Below are positions 6,501 through 14,025 of a stretch of 19,065 nucleotides of DNA, piece after piece. The position numbers were made by a program, and so were the translations under genes. The DNA is taken from positions 1 through 19,065 of the forward strand of contig DBWG01000031.1 of the NCBI GenBank assembly GCA_002308635.1, read 5' to 3'. The notes beneath the pieces were generated by a model, which saw only the letters and a program-made list of their open reading frames with translations, had not been told where the DNA came from and ran no database searches. Each line of letters starts with the position of its first letter. Position 1 is the first letter of the stretch. The DNA is from Ruminococcaceae bacterium UBA1244 (GTDB lineage: Bacteria; Bacillota; Clostridia; Oscillospirales; Acutalibacteraceae).

Positions 6501-7334
6501 TCACGCACATTCGTTGAGGTTTTGTTCCTGTGTCCGGAATTTCGGGATGCGGACAGTGTATTCAAGATAGTCGTCGTTTTCGGAGCGCTTAGCTTCGGCA
6601 TCTATTCCGGATGTCCTCAATGCAGCGAGAGCTTTACGGATGGTGTTTTCAAAAAAACGGATGTCACCGATAACGCTTTTGTAACGCTGGTGACGGAGTT
6701 TTTCAAGGGCAGTTTTGCAAAGATAGCTGTCGATATACTTCTCGGTCTGTGAAACATTCATGCTCTGCTCTATGATCTCGCTGAGAACGATACGGCGCTC
6801 GGTCTTGTCGATGATCCTCAGAAGTGCCTTTGCATGGCGCAAAGTGAGGTGAGAGTCGAGTATAAGAGCTTTTTCTTCATCTCCGAAGCTGAGTATGTCC
6901 ATCATATCAATAATTGCCGCCTGTTTTTTTCCGAACTGCAGTGCGGTCTCGCCGGAGGTCATGTGTGAAGAATTCATAAAATCTGTGATACCCTGAGCCT
7001 CCTCAAAAAAGTCAAGATCGCTGCGCTGGAGATTTTCTTCGAGAGAATAGCGTTCCGCCTCGTCATCGGTGCATGAGATGATGATGCAGGGAACTCTTTT
7101 TCTGCCGCACATAGCTGAAGCACGGAGCCTGCGTTCACCGGCGATAAGCTCATATTCGGACGAGCTTACTTTTCTGACGGTTATAGGATGGATAACGCCG
7201 TTATTTTTAATGCTGAATGCAAGCTCATGGAGTTTTTCTATGCTGTAGTTTTTTCGTGTCTGAGTTTTGCAGGGTCTGATCTGTACCAGCGGGATATCAA
7301 CGATACGGCGGTATTTACTAAAAAAGAGCGGCAT
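6501..7334 (-). CDS. noc: ParB/Noc-family chromosome organisation protein
   Basis: ParB/Noc proteins are CTP-dependent DNA clamps that load at palindromic sites; Noc blocks septum formation over the nucleoid, ParB drives segregation. The N-terminal CTP-binding region is intact: GERRLRA (66-72) and ENLQR (100-104). A helix-turn-helix follows (about 126-146), with the unusual sequence GKKQAAIIDMMDIL where most family members have a GKS...N.LRLL pattern. A C-terminal dimerisation-like region completes 277 residues. I chose the start at 7334: AAGGGG lies at 7342-7347 and the encoded MPLFFSKYRR resembles the usual Noc N-terminus. An upstream ATG at 7358 has no ribosome binding site. Association with rsmG and mnmG favours Noc over ParB, and no parA is nearby. 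Confidence 0.87.
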   Translation of the reverse strand: MPLFFSKYRRIVDIPLVQIRPCKTQTRKNYSIEKLHELAFSIKNNGVIHPITVRKVSSSEYELIAGERRLRASAMCGRKRVPCIIISCTDDEAERYSLEENLQRSDLDFFEEAQGITDFMNSSHMTSGETALQFGKKQAAIIDMMDILSFGDEEKALILDSHLTLRHAKALLRIIDKTERRIVLSEIIEQSMNVSQTEKYIDSYLCKTALEKLRHQRYKSVIGDIRFFENTIRKALAALRTSGIDAEAKRSENDDYLEYTVRIPKFRTQEQNLNECA

Positions 7335-7389
7335 GATTTTTCCCCTTTCATTTAACATATTTTTCAGCTATATTCTACCAATTTTTATA

Positions 7390-7448
7390 TGTTGAAAAAT
7401 GTCGGATCAGGAAAAAACTGCGTTTCAAAAACAGAAAAGTTTTCAACA
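7390..7448. promoter_or_regulatory. DnaA-box-like pair between noc-like gene and rsmG
   Basis: The exact complement of TTTTCAACA lies at 7390-7398 and an exact TTTTCAACA at 7440-7448, in opposite orientations and about 50 bp apart. They lie in the noc upstream region, next to the rsmG terminator. The spacer is A-rich. They could regulate noc, form a DnaA reservoir like the Bacillus DnaA-box clusters, or be part of the origin. No clear -35/-10 pair for noc was found here. Confidence 0.55.
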
Positions 7449-7467
7449 TTTTATTGCACAATGGTGG

Positions 7468-7509
7468 AAAAAAAGACAGTCCGTGATCTTTTTGGTCACG
7501 AACTGTCTT
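7468..7509 (-). terminator. Terminator of the mnmG-rsmG operon
   Basis: A long stem, 7473-7488 with 7494-7509, pairs at 14 of 16 positions with a 5-base loop. On the minus strand a run of seven T follows the stem (A-run at 7468-7474 on the plus strand). It begins nine bases after the rsmG stop codon. Confidence 0.9.
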
Positions 7510-7517
7510 ATATTTTT

Positions 7518-8225
7518 TCAAAGCGGCTGTTTATTTATCTTTACTCCGCGTCTTGGGTATTTTTTTGGAGTTTCTTTTGTTTTTATGATCTGTATTATAG
7601 ATCTGCGGTTATCGTCAGGGAGCGTCAGTTCATCGGCTGCGGCTATTCTGCACCCTAACAGGCTCACGGCATTTTTGGCGGTTTCGATCTCCGTTTCTGC
7701 GTCAGGTCCTTTCATAGAGATAAAAATTCCACCGATCTTTATATACGGGATGCAGTATTCACAAAGTGCGGGAAGATTTGCCACGGCTCTCGATACGGAG
7801 TAATCAAATTTTTCACGATATTCCGGATCCTGACCAAGCTCCTCGGCTCTTGCGTGGACAATATCCGCTTTTATACCTATTTTGCCGCATACCTCTTCAA
7901 GGAAGATCAGCCGTTTGTTAAGGCTGTCAAGAAGAGTGATCTCAACGTCCGGACGCATTATTTTTATCGGTATGCCCGGAAAGCCTGCGCCTGTGCCGAT
8001 ATCAATAAGACGTGAGTTTTGTCTGAGATCAGCGAATTTCAGAACGGATATACTGTCTATAAAGTGCTTTACTGCGATACCCTCATCGTCTGTAATTGCG
8101 GTAAGGTTCATTTTTTCGTTCCATTCCTTGAGCAGTGAAGCGTAAGTCTCAAACTGTGAGAGCTGTTTTTCCGAAATATCAATGGAATTTTTCAGGCACC
8201 AGTCCTTTATTGTTTCAGTTATCAT
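7518..8225 (-). CDS. rsmG: 16S rRNA (guanine(527)-N7)-methyltransferase RsmG
   Basis: RsmG (GidB) uses S-adenosylmethionine to methylate G527 (E. coli numbering) of 16S rRNA in the 530 loop. Loss of this enzyme gives low-level streptomycin resistance in other bacteria. The 235 residues are typical. Visible motifs are KMNLTAI (about 38-44), KHFIDS (53-58), the SAM-binding loop DIGTGAGFPGIP (75-86), and VSRAVANL, where the family has its conserved SRA segment. The C-terminus is basic (KKYPRRGVKINK), as usual. The gene overlaps the end of mnmG by 11 bases, implying translational coupling. Confidence 0.97.
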   Translation of the reverse strand: MITETIKDWCLKNSIDISEKQLSQFETYASLLKEWNEKMNLTAITDDEGIAVKHFIDSISVLKFADLRQNSRLIDIGTGAGFPGIPIKIMRPDVEITLLDSLNKRLIFLEEVCGKIGIKADIVHARAEELGQDPEYREKFDYSVSRAVANLPALCEYCIPYIKIGGIFISMKGPDAETEIETAKNAVSLLGCRIAAADELTLPDDNRRSIIQIIKTKETPKKYPRRGVKINKQPL

Positions 8226-10113
8226 CAGAGACCTCCTCGGGTTTGTTTTTCAGTGAGGCAAGATATATCACAAGAACAGAGATATCCGCAGGGCTGACAC
8301 CTGATATCCTGCTTGCCTGACCGATATTTTCGGGTCTGACCTTGTTGAGCTTTTCACGGGCTTCAAGCCGGAGACCGTCGATTTTTGAGTAATCCGTATC
8401 TTTCGGCAGGAGCTTCTTTTCAAGCCTGCGCACCTGTTCTATGATAATGAGCTGGCGTTTGATATAGCCTTCGTATTTTATCTGCACTTCGATCTGTTCC
8501 ATAAGATTCGGGTCGAGTGACGGACGTGAAGCATCAACAGGTGAGAGGACTTCATAATTAAGTTCCGGTCTTTTGAGCAGGTCAATAAGTCTTATGCCTG
8601 TTGTGACTTCGGTAGTGTTGTTTGCTCTGAGGATGCCGTTCAGCTCTTTGGAAGGTGAGATAACGGTTTTAGTGATTCTTTCGAGTTCGGTTTTAAGCTG
8701 TTCCTGCTTTTTTGTAAAGCGTTCCCATCTGTCGTTGCCGATAAGACCTATTTTTCTTCCGACGGGAGTAAGGCGTGTATCGGCGTTGTCCTGACGCAGG
8801 ATAAGCCTGTATTCGCTGCGGGATGTCATCATGCGGTAGGGATCGTTGCAGCCCTTTGTAACGAGATCGTCAATGAGCGTACCGATATATGAGCTTGCCC
8901 TGTCGAGTATCATAGGTTCTTTGTCAAGTATTTTAAGAGCCGCATTTATTCCGGCAACAAGTCCCTGAGCGGCAGCCTCCTCATAGCCGGAGCTTCCGTT
9001 GAACTGTCCTGCGCCGTACAGACCGGGAAAGTCCTTGAACTCAAGTGTGCTGTACATCTGTATCGGGTCGGCGCAGAAATATTCTATGGCATAAGCCGGA
9101 CGCATTACTACGCAGTGTTCAAGACCCTTGATGGAGTGATAGAACTTTATCTGGACATCAACAGGCAGTGACGAGGACATACCCTGCAGGTACATTTCTT
9201 CGGTATCGAGTCCGCACGGCTCAATAAAGAGCTGATGGCGCTGCTTGTCGGAGAAGCGGACGATCTTGTCTTCAAGGCTGGGGCAGTATCTTGGGCCGAT
9301 GCCCTCGATCTTTCCGCTGTACATAGGCGAGCGGTGGATATTGTCAAGTATTATTTGTTTTGTTGTTTCGTTTGTCCAGCTTATATGGCATTTGACCTTG
9401 TTTTGAACGGGCTTTTGGGTGTCGTAGGAAAAAGGTATGATAGGCTCATCGCCGCACTGTTCTTCAAGACCGGAAAAGTCAATGCTTGATCTGAGGACTC
9501 TTGCGGGAGTGCCGGTCTTGAATCGGCGGATGGACATACCCATTTTTTCGAGCGAATCCGGCAGGAATTTTGACGGGAACATACCGTCCGGACCGCTTTC
9601 ATAGGAAACATCGCCAACATATATTTTTCCGCCGAGATATGTACCGGTAGCAATTATAACAGCCTTGGCTTTGTACTGGGCTTCAAGTCTCGTAGTGAGC
9701 AGCCACTGACCGTCCCCGCACTGTTCAAGCTCAGTGATCTCAGCCTGATACAGTTCCAGATCTTCCTGCAGCTCAAGGGTATGCTTCATTCTTGTGCTGT
9801 AGGCTCTCCTGTCGATCTGTGCGCGAAGTGAATGGACGGCAGGTCCCTTTCCTCTGTTGAGCATCCTCATCTGAAGAAGGCACTCATCGGCAGCTTTGCC
9901 CATTTCGCCGCCGAGAGCGTCAATTTCTCTGACGAGATGTCCCTTTGCGGTACCGCCGATAGAAGGATTGCACGGGCAGTTGCCGACAGCATCCATGTTG
10001 ATCGTAAAAACCGCAGTCTTACAGCCGAGACGGGCACCTGCAAGACCTGCTTCGATACCTGCATGGCCTGCCCCGATAACAGCGATATCAAAATTACCGG
10101 CAAAAAATTTCAT
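8215..10113 (-). CDS. mnmG: tRNA uridine-5-carboxymethylaminomethyl modification enzyme MnmG
   Basis: MnmG (GidA) binds FAD and, with the GTPase MnmE, modifies U34 in the anticodon of certain tRNAs. The 632 residues are full length. The N-terminal dinucleotide-binding motif is GAGHAGIEAG (14-23). It is followed by CNPSIGGTAKGHLVREIDALGG, then GPRYCPSLEDK with the family Cys. The GQFNGSSGYEEAAAQG segment and SRSEYRL also match. The C-terminal helical domain ends with the ISGVSPADISVL segment. AAGGAG near 10125-10130 supports the start. The usual partner gene mnmE is not in this window, though it often lies beside jag or mnmG. The lipoprotein gene upstream on the same strand ends 57 bases away, and no separate mnmG promoter was evident. 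Confidence 0.98.
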   Translation of the reverse strand: MKFFAGNFDIAVIGAGHAGIEAGLAGARLGCKTAVFTINMDAVGNCPCNPSIGGTAKGHLVREIDALGGEMGKAADECLLQMRMLNRGKGPAVHSLRAQIDRRAYSTRMKHTLELQEDLELYQAEITELEQCGDGQWLLTTRLEAQYKAKAVIIATGTYLGGKIYVGDVSYESGPDGMFPSKFLPDSLEKMGMSIRRFKTGTPARVLRSSIDFSGLEEQCGDEPIIPFSYDTQKPVQNKVKCHISWTNETTKQIILDNIHRSPMYSGKIEGIGPRYCPSLEDKIVRFSDKQRHQLFIEPCGLDTEEMYLQGMSSSLPVDVQIKFYHSIKGLEHCVVMRPAYAIEYFCADPIQMYSTLEFKDFPGLYGAGQFNGSSGYEEAAAQGLVAGINAALKILDKEPMILDRASSYIGTLIDDLVTKGCNDPYRMMTSRSEYRLILRQDNADTRLTPVGRKIGLIGNDRWERFTKKQEQLKTELERITKTVISPSKELNGILRANNTTEVTTGIRLIDLLKRPELNYEVLSPVDASRPSLDPNLMEQIEVQIKYEGYIKRQLIIIEQVRRLEKKLLPKDTDYSKIDGLRLEAREKLNKVRPENIGQASRISGVSPADISVLVIYLASLKNKPEEVSDDN

Positions 10114-10170
10114 ATAATATCTATCTCCTTTTTATCAGAACGCAGTAAATTTAATTTGTTTTCTGCGTGG

Positions 10171-11136
10171 TCACTCGGTTGACCCGAATATTTGCGACAG
10201 CTTTACGTCGTCAGTGCCAAAGGCAGCAATATTGTGGTCATGCTGGTCAAGGCTTGTAATGGTATGAGTCCTCTTATTATAGCCTATTTTTTTGATATAC
10301 GGATAAAGCACGGTAAAAAATCCGGCGTGATCTGCTGCACCTGCGACAGTGGCGTCACCTGCAAGAGAAAATCTTTCAAGTGATGAAGAATTCTTTTTTG
10401 GGAGTATATCAGAGGTATATTTTCCTTTGAACGAAGAGGTTATTTTTCCGGATATGATACCGTTGTAATATTCGCCCACTGCCTGATTGAGTTCTTCGGC
10501 TGCAAACGATGCGGCTTCACGTTCTATTTTGTCGATATTTGCATTTTTGAAGATAAAAAACAGAGTCTGGTTCATACTGTTCATTCTGTAAGAGGTATCA
10601 CGGGGAGCTTTTTCGTAGTAGTAGATATATCCGTCGCTGTCGCATGAGAAATATTTAAGACAGCCGTTGTACATTTCATAGTATTTTGTATATTCCCTGC
10701 AGTCACATCCGAAATATTCAAGCGCACCGCCGACGGTACAGAGGTCTGCAAGCTTTTTGCGTGTTTCAGGAGAGTCATCCTTTTCCGGCAGCTTATCCTT
10801 GCAGAAGCGGGCCATGTATGTGTCGTTATTTATCTTGCCTGTGATTATTCCGGAATAATAGAGCTTTATGGCTTTTTCAAGCAGATCCGAATAAATGATC
10901 GGATTGTTTTTCATATAATCCGGCAGTTCCTCGTGATATTCAGCATCCTCAAAGCTGTATGATACTTCCGGTTCGGATACTTCGGATATTTCTTTGTCAC
11001 TTTCTTCCTGTGAGGTCAGTGTATCGTCAGATATTTCAGAGACATTTTCATTTTTGCCGCCGTCATTTTTTTCCGAGCAGGCGGCATAAGACATGAGTAT
11101 CAGAACGCAGGAAACAACAGATAATATTCTTTTCAT
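10171..11136 (-). CDS. Lipoprotein with two tandem copies of a pilin-like domain
   Basis: The predicted product has a lipoprotein signal peptide with Cys20 (SYAAC, an imperfect lipobox), then an acidic Ser/Glu linker (about 30-60). Two related segments follow: about 84-172 and about 214-300. Each begins with a near-identical motif (YYSGIITGKI and YYNGIISGKI), then a D-x-LP-x-K motif and a region with TVGGALEYFG or TVAGAADHAG. To my recollection this layout resembles the extracellular C-terminal part of Ruminococcus type IV pilins, but there is no pilin N-terminal helix, so I do not call it a pilin. Repeat 1 is Cys-rich (Cys112, 133, 144, 146, 159, 165). I chose the start at 11136, where GGTGGTG precedes the ATG; an upstream start would displace the signal peptide. 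Function unknown. Confidence 0.85.
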   Translation of the reverse strand: MKRILSVVSCVLILMSYAACSEKNDGGKNENVSEISDDTLTSQEESDKEISEVSEPEVSYSFEDAEYHEELPDYMKNNPIIYSDLLEKAIKLYYSGIITGKINNDTYMARFCKDKLPEKDDSPETRKKLADLCTVGGALEYFGCDCREYTKYYEMYNGCLKYFSCDSDGYIYYYEKAPRDTSYRMNSMNQTLFFIFKNANIDKIEREAASFAAEELNQAVGEYYNGIISGKITSSFKGKYTSDILPKKNSSSLERFSLAGDATVAGAADHAGFFTVLYPYIKKIGYNKRTHTITSLDQHDHNIAAFGTDDVKLSQIFGSTE

Positions 11137-11173
11137 TTGAACACCACCATATAATAAAAATGCAGAAACTGTC

Positions 11174-11210
11174 AAAAAAATCGGCTGTATGATATAATAT
11201 CATACAGCCG
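11174..11210 (-). terminator. Terminator of the DUF815 ATPase/lipoprotein operon
   Basis: CGGCTGTATGATAT (11182-11195) and ATATCATACAGCCG (11197-11210) form a perfect 14-base inverted repeat around one base. On the minus strand it is followed by a run of T (A-run at 11174-11180). It starts 17 bases after the lipoprotein stop. TTGACA also occurs on the minus strand at 11170-11175, but no properly placed -10 leaves room for a leader before the next gene. Confidence 0.9.
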
Positions 11211-11227
11211 TGATTTTTGCAATAATT

Positions 11228-12589
11228 TTATGAAGCGGGTCTCGCATCTGACGAGAACATCAGCCTCAGATCACTGGTGCTTGCATATCCGTCAATGGTC
11301 AGTCCGTTTGCACTTTCAAACGCTATTACTGCCATTACAGTCATATCGCCGTAGTAGCCTGTTGCATCCGTGTTAAAATAGTCGAGATAAGCAAGTCTTT
11401 GCTGTATCCTGAGGATATTGTCGCCGCTTTCGTTATAACCGTAAGCGGTGCCGTCGGTGATCGTAAGAGAATAATCAGCAGATACCTGAGATGAGCTTTC
11501 CTCCTGAGAGCTTTCCTGCTGAGAGCTTTCCTGCTGAGAGCTTTCCTGCTGAGAGCTTTCCTGCTGAGAGCTTTCCTGCTGAGAACTTTCTTCCTGAGAG
11601 CTTTCCTGCTGTGAGCCTTCTGCCTGAGAACTCTCCTGCTGTGAGCTTTCCTGTTTTGAGCTTTCTGCTTTTGAAACTTCCGCAGATGAAGTTTCCGGAT
11701 AAAGCGGTTTCTGATCATTGAGCTGAGGATTCATTTTTTCTATCATAAAAGAAAGGTTATCAACAAGACTGCTGCCCTGACGGCGGAACGCATTGCTGTC
11801 GATCTCAAAAACATTTCCGGTTTTGACGGCTTTGAGTGAGCGGAGATCGGTATTTTTTTCAAGCTGCGTTTTTACTCCCGATGCACAGAAGATATAATCA
11901 GGGTCAGAAAGTCTGAGCTTTGAGATCATATCCGGTGAGGAAGCCGAAGACGCAAACACGTTGACGGCATTTGCATATTCAAAAAGCTTTCCTTCAAGGG
12001 TATTGTCCGTTGCTGCGCTGCCGTTCAGGTCATAAAGATAGCATGCCGTGACAACGATATCGCTTTTTGGAACTATTCTCTGAAGATCGCTCATCGTTAC
12101 CAAAAGTGAATTTGATTTTTCGGAACCGTTCTGTTTTCCGGTGATCTTTCCGCCGGCAACGGAACAGACGTTTTCATAAAGAGCCATGAGTTCTTCCGTA
12201 TTTTTTGCGGGCATCATTATGATGACAGTAAGCCCGCTGTCAGTCAGTTTTTTATAGGCATCGTCGGATATCGTTTTGTCGGCAAAAACAATATCCGGAT
12301 CAAGGTCGGTGATATTTTGTACAGATGGGTCGTCCTTTGAACCGACAGAAAAAGCAGAGGATATTTCCGGCTGGTCACATTCATCCGAACGTGCCGTGAT
12401 AAGCTCTGAATAGCCGCAGGAAATGAGGATGTCTGCGACAGAATCGCTGAGACAGATCACGGAAGCGGGTTTTTCGGAAACAGTGATGTTTGCGAGCGTA
12501 ACGGGATATTCGCCTGAACCGTCCGAGGAACAGGCAGTACATGACAGAAGCATCACAGCCGCTGCCAGAATTGCAAGTATTCTTTTCAT
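11228..12589 (-). CDS. Lipoprotein: periplasmic-binding-protein-like domain fused to a peptidoglycan-binding domain
   Basis: The protein has a lipoprotein signal (Cys20 in CTAC) and a substrate-binding domain of the BtuF/FhuD type (about 35-290). Motifs VICLSDSVADILISCGYSEL and ITDLDPDIVFA match the family of metal-siderophore and cobalamin binding proteins. A Gln/Glu/Ser repeat linker follows (about 297-366). The C-terminus (about 378-445) resembles a PG_binding_1 module: NILRIQQRLAYLDYF, then GYYGDMTVMAVIAFESANGLTIDG. This predicts a protein tied to the membrane by lipid and to the wall by the C-terminal domain. No ABC permease or ATPase gene is adjacent. It starts 17 bases after the DUF815 gene with AAGGAG at 12600-12605, so the two are likely cotranscribed. 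Ligand unknown. Confidence 0.88.
   Translation of the reverse strand: MKRILAILAAAVMLLSCTACSSDGSGEYPVTLANITVSEKPASVICLSDSVADILISCGYSELITARSDECDQPEISSAFSVGSKDDPSVQNITDLDPDIVFADKTISDDAYKKLTDSGLTVIIMMPAKNTEELMALYENVCSVAGGKITGKQNGSEKSNSLLVTMSDLQRIVPKSDIVVTACYLYDLNGSAATDNTLEGKLFEYANAVNVFASSASSPDMISKLRLSDPDYIFCASGVKTQLEKNTDLRSLKAVKTGNVFEIDSNAFRRQGSSLVDNLSFMIEKMNPQLNDQKPLYPETSSAEVSKAESSKQESSQQESSQAEGSQQESSQEESSQQESSQQESSQQESSQQESSQQESSQEESSSQVSADYSLTITDGTAYGYNESGDNILRIQQRLAYLDYFNTDATGYYGDMTVMAVIAFESANGLTIDGYASTSDLRLMFSSDARPAS
11491..11670 (-). repeat. Twelve 15-bp tandem repeats encoding QESSQ linker
   Basis: Twelve units of 15 bp, read on the plus strand as GAGAGCTTTCCTGCT. Five consecutive units (11506-11580) are identical, as is the unit at 11596-11610; the others carry substitutions. 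Each unit encodes five residues (Q-Q-E-S-S), so a change in copy number would keep the reading frame. Confidence 0.95.
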
Positions 12590-12606
12590 TATGAGGTTAC
12601 TCCTTT

Positions 12607-13851
12607 TTATGATAGGCTCAATTTTGCTTCAAGGGCAGAGATATACTGACGTGCGCATCTCGGAGAGCGGCCGCCTCTTTCGATAGCAAAGCTTTCTGCG
12701 CCGGATGTGAGTTCATCAATGCTGATGAGAAGCTGTTTTTCTCTTGCAAGCGCAAAGACGATCTCCAGATACTGGTCTTTTCCGGGCTTGGAGAAGTTTA
12801 CTGATAGACCGAACCTGTCAGAAAGCGAGAGAGTCTCCTGTATGGTGTCGTTGATATGGACATCGTCGCCGGTTCTGTCCTCGAAGGTCTCCTTTACTAT
12901 ATGCCTGCGGTTTGAAGTGGCATAGATAAGGGTGTTGTCCGGACGGACAGCAAGACCGCCTTCAAGAACAGCCTTGAGCTGGGCATAGCTTTTGTCCTCT
13001 CCCGAAAAAGAAAGGTCATCAATAAAGATTATAAATTTCTGCGGTACAGCGGCGATCCTTTCGACAAGCAGCGGAAATTCCGAAAGCCTGTCCTTTGGAA
13101 GCTCGACCATGCGCAGACCGTTTTTGTAGTATTCGTTGAGTATCGCTTTTACGGTAGACGATTTTCCTGTACCTCTGTCGCCGTAGAGCAGGCAGTTGTT
13201 GCTCTGTACGCCGCCGAGAAAAGCAAGGGTATTGTCAACGACAAGACCTCGCTGGATGTCATAGCTCTTGAGAGAAGACAGCTTTATCGGGTCAGGATAC
13301 GGAACAGGCTCTATCCTCTTGTTCCTCCATATAAATGCCCTGTATCTTGCATACATACCGCAGCCGTTCCGGCGGTAAAAATCAGCAAGTGTGTCGATTA
13401 TCTCGTCCTCGTGAAGAAATTCCTTTACGGGAGTTCCGGTGTCCCATCTGGGAAGATCGTTTGCGGCAGTTCCAAGCTCGTCACGGTAGAGATAGTTGCT
13501 GAGAATAGTCTCAGGCGAAAGCAGACTGACCTTTCTGATAACATAAAGGTCACGTCTTATTGCATTGATGACCCTTGTGTTGAGGCTTTTTTCTTTATTT
13601 GCGGCGGCTGCTCTTGAAAAGGCGTTTTCGTCATAGAGAGCCGTTTCGGTAAGATAGCCGGAGAAGTTATCGGCACATTCCCTGTCACAAAGCAGAGAAA
13701 AAAATTTTCCCCACGCATCCGCAAACTCAAAGATGGGTTTGTTTACGCAGCAGAGAAGTTCATAATATGCTTTTACGACCGTCCGGTCAAGAATACCGTG
13801 ATAAATCGAGAGCGACGACATGAGAAGCGCCGCTTCTTTTGTAGGATTCAT
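12607..13851 (-). CDS. DUF815-family AAA+ ATPase
   Basis: An ATP-binding protein of the DUF815 family, predicted cytoplasmic and of unknown function. The N-terminal half is helical and has no motif I recognise. The ATPase half has Walker A YGDRGTGKSS (about 223-232), Walker B FIIFIDDLSF (about 273-282), a sensor-like YATSNRRHIV (about 310-319) and a DRFG segment (about 345-348) that may carry an arginine finger. I chose ATG 13851 because GGAAGGAA (13861-13868) is well spaced from it. A GTG nine bases upstream would have no room for a ribosome binding site. It is the first gene of a predicted operon with the substrate-binding lipoprotein. Confidence 0.9.
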   Translation of the reverse strand: MNPTKEAALLMSSLSIYHGILDRTVVKAYYELLCCVNKPIFEFADAWGKFFSLLCDRECADNFSGYLTETALYDENAFSRAAAANKEKSLNTRVINAIRRDLYVIRKVSLLSPETILSNYLYRDELGTAANDLPRWDTGTPVKEFLHEDEIIDTLADFYRRNGCGMYARYRAFIWRNKRIEPVPYPDPIKLSSLKSYDIQRGLVVDNTLAFLGGVQSNNCLLYGDRGTGKSSTVKAILNEYYKNGLRMVELPKDRLSEFPLLVERIAAVPQKFIIFIDDLSFSGEDKSYAQLKAVLEGGLAVRPDNTLIYATSNRRHIVKETFEDRTGDDVHINDTIQETLSLSDRFGLSVNFSKPGKDQYLEIVFALAREKQLLISIDELTSGAESFAIERGGRSPRCARQYISALEAKLSLS

Positions 13852-13874
13852 AATATCCACTTCCTTCCGCTAAT

Positions 13875-13903
13875 ATTTTACAATGAAATTGTTCTATAGT
13901 CAA
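13875..13903 (-). promoter_or_regulatory. Promoter of the DUF815/lipoprotein operon
   Basis: On the minus strand, TTGACT (13898-13903) and TAAAAT (13875-13880) are 17 bp apart. The start of transcription would be near 13868, giving a very short leader that begins at the ribosome binding site. Confidence 0.6.
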
Positions 13904-13964
13904 TTTTTATTTCCGTAAATTTTCTATTAATAATAAGAAAAAATGATACAAAAACAGATTTGCA

Positions 13965-13973
13965 TGGTATAAT
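13965..13973 (+). promoter_or_regulatory. Extended -10 promoter of the PH-domain operon
   Basis: TGGTATAAT at 13965-13973 is a perfect extended -10 (TGnTATAAT). The -35 region (GATACA, 13945-13950) is weak, which is usual for extended -10 promoters. Transcription near 13980 would exclude an upstream ATG at 13978 as the start of the first gene. Confidence 0.7.
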
Positions 13974-14025
13974 ATAGATGAAGCAGCACATTACTATTAT
14001 TTTGTTGGTTTCAGAGGTCAGAAAT

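Noticed and set aside
11341..11721. Open frames across the 15-bp repeats (Ser-Arg-Lys-Ala rich on minus, Phe-Pro-Ala-Glu-Ser rich on plus)
   Set aside because: These are alternative-frame readings of the same tandem repeat; the frame with signal peptide and recognisable domains is the real gene.
11757..11765. TTATCAACA, one mismatch from the canonical DnaA box
   Set aside because: It is a single copy inside a lipoprotein coding region with no neighbours, so chance is the simpler explanation.
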